22,504 nt of DNA from Methylococcaceae bacterium. Lineage in GTDB: Bacteria > Pseudomonadota > Gammaproteobacteria > Methylococcales > UBA1147. The position numbers were made by a program, and so were the translations under genes. The notes beneath the pieces were generated by a model, which did no database searches, was not told the origin of the DNA, and saw nothing but the letters and a program-made list of their open reading frames with translations. Below, piece after piece: positions 15,748-22,504 of this stretch. Location of the stretch: positions 1 through 22,504 of the forward strand of contig JAKEEL010000158.1 in assembly GCA_022616595.1 (NCBI GenBank), read 5' to 3'. Positions within the stretch are counted from its first letter, which is position 1. Each line of letters opens with the position of its first letter.

Positions 15748-17244
15748 TTGACTTCCATTCTCGCACTCGACCAGGGTACCACCAGTTCGCGGGCCATTCT
15801 ATTCAGTTCCGAAGGGGCCGTTCTCGCGGTTGCGCAGAAAGAATTCAAGCAATATTATCCCAACCCCGGTTGGGTCGAGCATGAGCCCGCCGAAATCTGG
15901 GCCACGCAACTCGCGGTGGCCCGGGAAGTCTTGAATCGAACCGACATCGTTCGGCAAGACATCGCCGCGGTTGGGATCGCCAACCAGCGCGAAACCACAC
16001 TGATCTGGGACAAAAAGACCGGAGAACCGGTCTACAACGCGATTGTCTGGCAGGACCGGCGTACCGCGGAATTTTGCGAGTCATTGAAAGCAGGGCCGCT
16101 GGAAAAGCTGATTCGGGACAAAACCGGCCTGATTCCGGACCCCTATTTCTCCGCGAGCAAGATCCGCTGGATTCTCGAGAATGTTTCCGCAGCGAAATCG
16201 CGCGCCGCCAAAGGAGAACTTGCATTCGGTACGGTCGATTCCTGGCTGGCCTACCAACTCAGCGACCGAAGACTGCACATCACCGATGCGAGCAATGCCT
16301 CGCGCACGATGCTGTTCAACATCCACACCGGGGAATGGGACGAGGAGCTGTTATCGATATTCGGGATCCCGCCCTCGATGCTGCCCGAGGTCCGAAATTC
16401 CAGTGAGATTTACGGCGCAACCACCCTCGGGATTCCGGGCCTCTCGATACCGGTTGCGGGGATCGCCGGCGACCAGCAGGCGGCTCTGTTCGGCCAATTG
16501 TGTCACAAGCCGGGCATGGTCAAGAGCACCTATGGAACCGGATGTTTCGTCATGATGAATGTCGGTTCGAGGTCCCCTGCGCCGGAAAGCGGATTGCTCA
16601 CGACAATCGCTTGGAAGCTGGATAACCGGACCGAGTACGCGTTGGAAGGAAGCATTTATATCGGCGGGGCGGTGGTGCAATGGTTGCGCGATGAACTGGG
16701 TCTGATTCATTCGGCGAGCGAGATCGAAGCCTTGGCGCAAAGCGTCGAGGACAACGGCGGCGTGTACCTGGTCCCCGCATTCACGGGTCTCGGAGCACCG
16801 TACTGGGACCCCTATGCGAGAGGGACCATTTCCGGGCTGTCGCGCGGATCGAACAAGGGCCATATCGCGCGCGCGGCGCTCGAAGGAATCGCGCACCAGG
16901 TCGCCGATATTCTGGAGGTCATGCAGCGCGGTGCGGGAATGCCGATCGATCAAATCCGTGTGGACGGAGGCGCCTGTGTCAACAATCTATTGATGCAGTT
17001 GCAGGCCGATATCAGCGCGACGCCGACCCTTCGGCCCCGAATTACCGAAACTACGGCGCTCGGCGCGGCGTATCTCGCGGGCCTGGCCACGGGAGTCTTC
17101 AAGGACCGAAATGACATCCAGAGCCACTGGGCGATCGATCGGCGCTTCGAACCCGCGATGCAGAAGGCCGAAAGACAGGTGCTGCGATCACAATGGGCGG
17201 AAGCCGTGCAGCGATCGCTGAGCCGCATCCCGCATGCCGGCTAA
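15748..17244 (+). CDS. glpK: Glycerol kinase GlpK
   Basis: The 498-aa FGGY-family kinase has the ATP/glycerol signature ILALDQGTTSSRA at the N-terminus, GIANQRETT and WQDRRT, then AGIAGDQQAALFGQ, STYGTGCFVMMN, PAFTGLGAPYW and RVDGGACVNN. Length agrees with E. coli GlpK (502 aa). It makes sn-glycerol 3-phosphate. The region before AGIAGDQQA lacks the Gly-Gly-x-Arg of the fructose-1,6-bisphosphate site known in E. coli, so that allosteric control may be absent. The TTG at 15748 is chosen by alignment (LTSILALDQG); the open frame extends upstream to 15670 but would overlap DUF4202. GlpD follows. No glpF transporter gene is seen. Confidence 0.94.
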   Translation: MTSILALDQGTTSSRAILFSSEGAVLAVAQKEFKQYYPNPGWVEHEPAEIWATQLAVAREVLNRTDIVRQDIAAVGIANQRETTLIWDKKTGEPVYNAIVWQDRRTAEFCESLKAGPLEKLIRDKTGLIPDPYFSASKIRWILENVSAAKSRAAKGELAFGTVDSWLAYQLSDRRLHITDASNASRTMLFNIHTGEWDEELLSIFGIPPSMLPEVRNSSEIYGATTLGIPGLSIPVAGIAGDQQAALFGQLCHKPGMVKSTYGTGCFVMMNVGSRSPAPESGLLTTIAWKLDNRTEYALEGSIYIGGAVVQWLRDELGLIHSASEIEALAQSVEDNGGVYLVPAFTGLGAPYWDPYARGTISGLSRGSNKGHIARAALEGIAHQVADILEVMQRGAGMPIDQIRVDGGACVNNLLMQLQADISATPTLRPRITETTALGAAYLAGLATGVFKDRNDIQSHWAIDRRFEPAMQKAERQVLRSQWAEAVQRSLSRIPHAG

Positions 17245-17281
17245 GCCCGGGCGAGACCAAGCGTTCCGAATGGAAACCCGG

Positions 17282-18841
17282 ATGAAGCGCGATGAAATGC
17301 TGGATCGAATCCGGGAAAATCCGGATTGCTGGGATTTGATCATCATCGGCGGGGGCGCCACGGGCCTCGGTTGTGCGGTCGATGCGGCATCGCGCGGATA
17401 CAAGACCGTACTTTTGGAACGCAGCGACTTCGCCAAGGGCACCTCGAGCCGTTCCACGAAATTGGTGCATGGCGGCGTCCGTTACCTGCAACAGGGCAAT
17501 TTTTCACTGGTCATCGAAGCGCTCAAGGAACGCGGAATCCTGCGTCAAAACGCGCCGCATCTGGTTTCCAATCTGCCGCTGATCGTACCCACCTACGAGT
17601 GGTGGGAAGCACCCTGGACCGGGATCGGTCTGAAGCTATACGACATCATGGCGGGCAAGCTCGGCTTCGGCAAATCCGAGCTTCTGTCCAGGGAGGATAC
17701 GCTGGCCTTGATCCCGACCATCGAACAATCCGGGCTGCGCGGCGGGATTATTTATTACGACGGACAATTTGACGATGCGCGCCTCGCGATCCATCTGGCC
17801 TGCACCGCGGCAGAGCAGGGTGCGGCCCTGGTCAATTACGTGAATGTCACGGGATTGCAGAAACAGGATAATGTCGTCAGCGGGGTGCTGGCGGTCGATG
17901 TCGAAAAAGGTGAAATGCTGGAACTCAGGGGCAAAGCCGTGATCAATGCGACCGGCCCTTTCTGCGATGCCATTCGCGTCATGGATTTTCCCGGCGCGGC
18001 ACCGGTCATCGCCCCGAGCCAGGGTGTTCATCTGATGCTGCCGCGTTCCTTCCTGCCCGGCAATACCGCGATACTGGTGCCGCATACCCGCGACGGACGT
18101 GTGATTTTTCTGATCCCGTGGCGCGATTGCGTCATGGTGGGCACGACCGACACCCCGATCGACGAGGTGCCGATCGAGCCCCGGCCTCGGGACGAGGAAA
18201 TCGCATTCCTGTTGGAATACGCCGCACGCTATCTGAACCGGGACCCGGGCCGCTCGGACGTGCTCAGCGTATTTACCGGGGTCAGACCTTTGGTCGGGGA
18301 TGTCCACGACGAAAACACCGCGAAACTCTCGCGCGATCACTCGATCCTGATTTCGCGTTCCGGCCTGTTGACGGTGACCGGCGGCAAATGGACCACCTAC
18401 CGTAGAATGGCCGAGGACGCGATCGACAAGGCGCTGGTTCTGGCCGGACTGGAATTCAGGCCGTGCGTCACGGAGAATCTCAGGATTCACGGTTACCATC
18501 CTGATGCGGCCGAATTCAAGCCATTGTCGTGGTATGGTTGCGATGCCCCGGCGATTCAAGATCTGGCCCGGCGCAACCGCGATCTCGGGTTGAAATTACA
18601 TCCGGATCTCCCGATTATCGGCGCGGAAGTGGTCTGGGCGGTTCGCAACGAAATGGCCAGAACGGTCGAAGATGTCCTGTCCAGACGGACCCGCTGTCTG
18701 ATCATCAATGCGAAGGCCAGCGTTGAGACGGCCCCCGGGGTCGCGCAACTCATGGCGGCCGAAATGGGCTTCGACCGGGACTGGGAGGTGAGTCAGGTCG
18801 ACCAATATCGTCACCTTGCCCGGACCTATATCATCGAATAA
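17282..18841 (+). CDS. glpD: Aerobic glycerol-3-phosphate dehydrogenase GlpD
   Basis: The 519-aa flavoprotein begins MKRDEMLDRI and has the FAD-binding Rossmann motif DLIIIGGGATGLGCAVDAA (18-36), then KGTSSRSTKLVHGGVRYL, a hallmark of GlpD, and later VFTGVRPLV and LLTVTGGKWTTYR. The C-terminal domain (about 390-519) is the usual helical extension. It oxidises glycerol 3-phosphate to dihydroxyacetone phosphate and passes electrons to quinone at the inner membrane. The ATG at 17282 has GGAA about 7 bases upstream and fits family N-termini; earlier in-frame ATGs at 17234 and 17270 exist. The gene lies 37 bp after glpK in an evident operon and converges on the damaged GGDEF-EAL gene. Confidence 0.95.
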   Translation: MKRDEMLDRIRENPDCWDLIIIGGGATGLGCAVDAASRGYKTVLLERSDFAKGTSSRSTKLVHGGVRYLQQGNFSLVIEALKERGILRQNAPHLVSNLPLIVPTYEWWEAPWTGIGLKLYDIMAGKLGFGKSELLSREDTLALIPTIEQSGLRGGIIYYDGQFDDARLAIHLACTAAEQGAALVNYVNVTGLQKQDNVVSGVLAVDVEKGEMLELRGKAVINATGPFCDAIRVMDFPGAAPVIAPSQGVHLMLPRSFLPGNTAILVPHTRDGRVIFLIPWRDCVMVGTTDTPIDEVPIEPRPRDEEIAFLLEYAARYLNRDPGRSDVLSVFTGVRPLVGDVHDENTAKLSRDHSILISRSGLLTVTGGKWTTYRRMAEDAIDKALVLAGLEFRPCVTENLRIHGYHPDAAEFKPLSWYGCDAPAIQDLARRNRDLGLKLHPDLPIIGAEVVWAVRNEMARTVEDVLSRRTRCLIINAKASVETAPGVAQLMAAEMGFDRDWEVSQVDQYRHLARTYIIE

Positions 18842-18892
18842 GCCTCAACCGCCCGGCAAGCAGCGCCGGCCGCTCGGATTCCAGGCCGGTAC

Positions 18893-19867
18893 CTAGCGTG
18901 CATCTTGGTTCACGAGGCGGGTTTGCAGTAATCTGGACAGGTCCTTGGACGGCAGCGGCTGGCTGAAGTAGTATCCCTGATAACCATCGCAATTTCTCCT
19001 GCGCAAAAAGTTTAATTGAGACGGAGTCTCGGCTGGCCTTCTCGATCGCATGGTTGAGGCGATCCCATAACAGCAAGCGGTTCGGTAGTTTGGTCAGCGC
19101 GTCATGATTGGCCTGATGAGCCAATTCGCGGCTGTGGCGCCGGTCCGAAGTTATATCGCGCAGCACCGCGACGGCTCCCGCGATGTCTCCAGAGCGGCTT
19201 TTCAGCGGGGTTGCGATTTCCTTGACCAGACGTTTATCGCCGTGTCTTGAAATCAGCAGGCAATCCGATTCGGCGGGGCGCCCCCGGTTCAGCGACTCCC
19301 GCATCGCTGAAATCATTATTTGTCCCGTGCTTTCGTTCAACCCGCGAAAAACCGCCTCCACCGCCAAACCGGAAGCTTCCTCGCTACTCCAGCCGGAAAG
19401 CTGTTCAGCAGCCGGATTGAGATAAACGATCTGCGACCCTTCATTGATAATCACGACCCCTTCGGCAAGGGCCGCCAAAGTCGTTTGCAGTCTATCCTTC
19501 TCCTCGAACAATGCATTTTCCGCGGCTTGGCGATTGCTGATCTCTTTGCTGAGTGCCCGATTGTCGTAGCGCAGGGATAGCGCCGCCAGGATGGTTCGAT
19601 TGACGCCGCGTGCGGCAATCGATATGCCGATCAGGTACAACAGGGTCATGCCGGCCATGTAGGTCGAAAACATGGTATCCGGTTCAAGCAGACGGAAGGC
19701 CAGGCGAGCAGTGTGCTCGTTTGAATTTGCGACCATTGCGCGACAACCAGGATCAGGCCGTTCAGAAGGTTGAAGGCGGTGGTCAAGGGCACGTGGCGGT
19801 AAAGTTGTGCCACCTGTTGCGCATAGACCCGCGGAGTCTTGTGGCTTTCTGCATCCGCCGCACACAT
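18893..19867 (-). pseudogene. Membrane PAS-GGDEF-EAL gene with two internal deletions
   Basis: The remnant is in three reading frames. Frame A starts at ATG 19867 (AAGG upstream) and encodes VAQLYRHVPLTTAFN, then LLNGLILVVAQW, an N-terminal membrane domain. Near 19690-19710 the matching sequence shifts frame to LLEPDTMF, MAGMTLLYLIGISIAARGVNR, a PAS domain (LAEGVVIINEGSQIVYLNPA) and the start of a GGDEF domain (HDALTKLPNRLLLWDRL). Near 19000-19012 it shifts again to FLRRRNCDGYQGYYFSQPLP, the very end of an EAL domain, and stops at TAG 18893. The middle of the membrane domain, the GGDEF catalytic part and most of EAL are gone, so no c-di-GMP enzyme can be made. The family match is from motif recognition; an assembly collapse is the alternative. 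Confidence 0.8.
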
Positions 19868-20015
19868 GCTCGCTACCTTGGACAGTTGGAATACTTGAAT
19901 GGACTCGGAAGGAAATTTGCTCAGATTACTCCGTTTTTCCAGTTGTAACCACCGTCCAAGAGTCCCCGAAATCCGCAACCGGTTTTTGGGCTTTGAAACG
20001 AACACGACGCGCGCT

Positions 20016-20048
20016 CAAAAAAAAGATAGAATAATGAACTTTTTTTTG
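20016..20048. repeat. Poly(A)/poly(T) inverted repeat upstream of gpmI
   Basis: CAAAAAAAAG (20016-20025) and CTTTTTTTTG (20039-20048) are perfect reverse complements with a 13-base spacer. Two 8-base homopolymers facing each other could form a weak hairpin, act as a curved or upstream promoter element, or be slippage-prone. The 246-bp gap 19868-20113 holds no other feature except a candidate gpmI promoter. Confidence 0.55.
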
Positions 20049-20067
20049 CCTGTTTCGCGGAACGCAC

Positions 20068-20096
20068 ACGACCCCGTGGCTCCCGTACGCTATAGT
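20068..20096 (+). promoter_or_regulatory. Weak candidate promoter for gpmI
   Basis: TATAGT (20091-20096) matches five of six -10 positions. The hexamer 17 bases upstream (ACGACC) is a poor -35 box. If used, transcription would start near 20103, which would favour the TTG at 20132 as the gpmI start. Confidence 0.3.
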
Positions 20097-20113
20097 TTAC
20101 AGGACACACAATC

Positions 20114-21712
20114 GTGATCGGAGATACAATCTTGAAATCGGATTCGATCAAACCCACGGTGTTACTGATATTGGATGGGTTTGGTTGCAACGCATCCAAC
20201 AAGAATAATGCCATTGCAATGGCCCATAAACCGGTGTGGGATTCCCTCTGGAAGAATTGTCCGCATACCCGTCTCGATTGTTCCGGCTCCGTCGTCGGAT
20301 TACCCGAAAATCAGATGGGAAATTCGGAAGTCGGGCACCTGCACCTCGGTGCGGGACGATTGCTTCCTCAGGATTACACGCGCATCAAGGCCGCGCTGGA
20401 GAACGGGGAATTTCAATCCAACCCGGTTTTTTGTACTGCGATCGATCAAGCCGTTTCGGATGGTAAGGCGGTTCATATTCTCGGACTTTTATCACCGGGC
20501 GGTGTGCACAGCCACGAAGACCATATCCATGCGGTCACCGAACTTTGTTTTCAGCGCGGCGCCGAGCAGGTCTATGTGCACGGATTCCTCGATGGCCGGG
20601 ATACGCTTCCGAAAAGCGCGATGGCTTCCATCGGAGAGATGGAGGCGGTATTCAACAAGGCGGATAGGGGCCGCATCGCGTCGTTGATCGGACGCTTCTA
20701 CGCGATGGATCGCGACAGCCGCTGGAAGCGCATCGAAAAAGCCTATTCGCTGATTGTTCAGGGAAAAGCGGAACGGGTTTGCCGGAGCGCGATGGAAGCG
20801 CTGATGCAGGCCTATGAGCACGGTGAAACCGATGAATTCGTGCATCCCACCGCGATCGTTCCGGAGTGGGAGGAACCGGTCCGGATCGAGGATGGCGATG
20901 TCGTGATCTTCATGAACTTCAGGGCGGATCGGGTTCGCCAACTGGTCCTGGCGATGACCGAAACCGATTTCCGGGGCTTCGCGCGCGAGCGCGTGCCGCG
21001 TCTCGGCCGATTGGTCACGCTGACCTCCTACCACTATGGGTTCAATTTTCCGGTCGCGTTTCCGCGCGATCAGGTGATCAATTGTTTCGGTGAATATCTT
21101 TCCAAGCTCGGCATCAAACAGCTGCGATTGGCGGAGACCGAGAAATACGCGCATGTGACCTTCTTTTTCAACGGCGGAATCGAAGAACCCTATCCCGGAG
21201 AATCCCGACTGCTTGTCGAGTCGCCGAAGGTCAAGACCTATGATTTGAAGCCCGAGATGAGCGCTTACGAGGTCACCGATCGTCTGGTTGAAGCCTTGCG
21301 CGAAGGACACTACGGGGCGATCATCTGCAATTATGCCAATTGCGATATGGTCGGGCATACCGGGGTGATCCCGGCCGCGGTCGCCGCGGTCGAAACGATT
21401 GACGCCTGTTTGGGCCGGGTTACGGCGGCTGTCAAAACCGCGCGAGGACAGATGCTGATCACGGCCGATCACGGCAATGCGGAGCAAATGTTCGATCCGG
21501 TCAGCGGACAGGCCGCGACGTCGCATACTTTGAATCCGGTTCCTTTGGTTTACTTCGGCGGGGCGGGAAAATTATCGGATGGCGGAAATCTGGCCGATGT
21601 CGCGCCGACCCTTCTGGAATTGATGGGATTGAAGAAACCCCCGGAAATGACCGGCCGGTCTCTCTTGGAAGAAAGACGACATGCGGGTAATCCGGTTTAT
21701 CATTGTATTTAG
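20114..21712 (+). CDS. gpmI: 2,3-bisphosphoglycerate-independent phosphoglycerate mutase GpmI
   Basis: The 532-aa product interconverts 3- and 2-phosphoglycerate using two manganese ions. The metal-binding start TVLLILDGFG (Asp21) is followed by the phospho-serine motif ENQMGNSEVGH (Ser71), then GLLSPGGVHSH, HGFLDGRDT, GRFYAMDRD, MNFRADRVRQL, FFFNGG and the second metal cluster NYANCDMVGHTG and ITADHGNAEQM. All expected motifs are present, and length is close to E. coli (514 aa). Two starts are possible: GTG at 20114 with AGGA 9 bases upstream, or TTG at 20132 with GGAG 8 bases upstream; the extra six residues are not diagnostic. It overlaps envC by 32 bases, a pairing known in gammaproteobacteria. 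Confidence 0.96.
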   Translation: MIGDTILKSDSIKPTVLLILDGFGCNASNKNNAIAMAHKPVWDSLWKNCPHTRLDCSGSVVGLPENQMGNSEVGHLHLGAGRLLPQDYTRIKAALENGEFQSNPVFCTAIDQAVSDGKAVHILGLLSPGGVHSHEDHIHAVTELCFQRGAEQVYVHGFLDGRDTLPKSAMASIGEMEAVFNKADRGRIASLIGRFYAMDRDSRWKRIEKAYSLIVQGKAERVCRSAMEALMQAYEHGETDEFVHPTAIVPEWEEPVRIEDGDVVIFMNFRADRVRQLVLAMTETDFRGFARERVPRLGRLVTLTSYHYGFNFPVAFPRDQVINCFGEYLSKLGIKQLRLAETEKYAHVTFFFNGGIEEPYPGESRLLVESPKVKTYDLKPEMSAYEVTDRLVEALREGHYGAIICNYANCDMVGHTGVIPAAVAAVETIDACLGRVTAAVKTARGQMLITADHGNAEQMFDPVSGQAATSHTLNPVPLVYFGGAGKLSDGGNLADVAPTLLELMGLKKPPEMTGRSLLEERRHAGNPVYHCI

Positions 21713-22504
21713 CCTGGTTTTTACGGGATGCCCCGAATCGGGATGGAGCGAGGTCGAAACCGAGGAAAAGAAGAAGCAACTCGAGGTCTTGCAGGGGCGG
21801 ATCCGATTGCTGCAAAGTACGCTCGACGACTTGGAAAATAAGAAAAATTCCGTGCGTGCCGAACTGAGGGATAATGAGCGCTTGTATGGAAACATTTTCA
21901 ACGCGCTGAAGCGCGTCAAGGACGACATTGCCGCACAGGAACAGCGACTTCAAAAAGTGCGTCGGGACAGGGACCTTAGCCAACGGAAAATGACCGGGTA
22001 TAAGTCTTCATTGGTCGGGCAGATCCGGGCGACTCACGCAATGGGGCGACAGGAACGATTGCAAATGATTTTGAATCAGGACGATCCGTCGAAGGCCGGC
22101 CGCCAACTCGCTTATCACAATTATTTCAATAACGCACGGGTTGCCGAGATCAAGGCATTTCACGCGGTACTCGAAGAATTGAAGACGAGTGAACAGGAAC
22201 TTTTGGCCGGCACCGAGCGTCTGAACCGCTTGCAGCAGGACAAGGAGGCCGAAGCCGATTCGCTCGAAGAGTCGCGCAAGGCCCGCAACCTGTTATTGGC
22301 CAAACTGGACCGCGACTATCGCGACCGCAATTCCGAACTCAAACTGCTCAAGCAGGACGAACACCAGTTGCAGAGCTTGATCCAGTCCGTGGAAATGGCG
22401 GCCAAGGAAGCGCCGTATGATCCCGGTACCAAGCAATCCTTTTTGAACTTGCAAGGACGATTACACTGGCCGGTCAGGGGTAAGCTGGTGCAAAGGTACG
22501 GTAC
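21681..22504 (+). CDS. envC: Murein hydrolase activator EnvC, partial
   Basis: The gene runs off the right edge after 274 residues. It begins with a signal sequence (MRVIRFIIVFSLVF then TGC), followed by a long charged coiled coil (about 30-250) with heptad-like Leu/Glu/Lys/Arg patterns, and then the first residues of a LytM/M23 domain (LHWPVRGKLVQRYGT). By family knowledge EnvC activates amidases AmiA/AmiB at the septum through the coiled coil, with a LytM domain that usually lacks zinc ligands; that part is outside the window. VFTGC resembles a lipobox, so it could be a lipoprotein, unusual for EnvC. The ATG has GGAAG upstream inside gpmI, which it overlaps by 32 bases, suggesting cotranslation. 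Confidence 0.92.
   Translation, partial: MRVIRFIIVFSLVFTGCPESGWSEVETEEKKKQLEVLQGRIRLLQSTLDDLENKKNSVRAELRDNERLYGNIFNALKRVKDDIAAQEQRLQKVRRDRDLSQRKMTGYKSSLVGQIRATHAMGRQERLQMILNQDDPSKAGRQLAYHNYFNNARVAEIKAFHAVLEELKTSEQELLAGTERLNRLQQDKEAEADSLEESRKARNLLLAKLDRDYRDRNSELKLLKQDEHQLQSLIQSVEMAAKEAPYDPGTKQSFLNLQGRLHWPVRGKLVQRYG

Noticed and set aside
18866..18889. CCGGCC/GGCCGG repeat between glpD and the damaged gene, considered as a terminator
   Set aside because: The stem is only 6 bp with a 12-base loop and no T-tract on either strand.
20492..21526. 344-codon open frame antisense to gpmI
   Set aside because: gpmI has every catalytic motif; the antisense product looks like a composition artefact.

Overview
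The window looks like chromosomal DNA of a gammaproteobacterial methanotroph or close methylotrophic relative, probably Methylococcales. Three things suggest this: a lanthanide-type methanol dehydrogenase (XoxF) followed by its periplasmic partner XoxJ; an octaheme hydroxylamine dehydrogenase followed by HaoB, the pair methanotrophs use against hydroxylamine made by methane monooxygenase; and gammaproteobacterial housekeeping genes (DarP/YjgA, and GpmI followed by EnvC). The taxonomic call is inference from gene content. No methane monooxygenase, phage, integrase, IS element, CRISPR array, tRNA or rRNA was seen.

Layout. 1-842 (minus): response regulator with a GGDEF domain, cut by the window edge. 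1070-2296 (plus): soluble catalase-like heme protein. 2506-3678 (minus): a probable small operon of a 62-aa membrane protein, DarP and an exported protein of unknown function. 4010-6855 (plus): xoxF, a strong hairpin terminator, then xoxJ. 6929-10786 (minus): DUF2237 protein, SppA-type peptidase, PepSY protein, and an OmpR/PhoP-like regulator with a PhoQ-like kinase; several of these genes touch or overlap. 10915-13604 (minus): haoA-haoB with overlapping stop/start codons behind a good sigma70-like promoter. 13800-14162 (minus): one-heme c-type protein with a Tll0287-like C-terminus. 14413-18841 (plus): a MarR-family regulator with an added cysteine cluster, a DUF4202 protein, glpK and glpD. 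18893-19867 (minus): the remains of a membrane PAS-GGDEF-EAL gene that has lost two internal segments. 20114 to the end (plus): gpmI overlapping envC, the latter cut by the window edge.

How the parts fit. XoxF/XoxJ would oxidise methanol in the periplasm. HaoA/HaoB would remove hydroxylamine from co-oxidised ammonia and pass electrons to c-type cytochromes. The heme protein and the Cys-rich MarR regulator flank a divergent intergenic region holding a perfect 13-bp palindrome, next to haoAB, so they are candidates for a redox or nitrogen-oxide sensing unit. GlpK/GlpD make dihydroxyacetone phosphate from glycerol, which joins central metabolism upstream of GpmI. The regulator/kinase, PepSY and SppA genes form an apparent envelope-stress unit.

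The most unusual observations are the Cys-cluster MarR / heme protein / haoAB neighbourhood, the twice-deleted GGDEF-EAL gene, the xoxF-xoxJ pair without an adjacent xoxG, and a 10-bp poly(A)/poly(T) inverted repeat upstream of gpmI.
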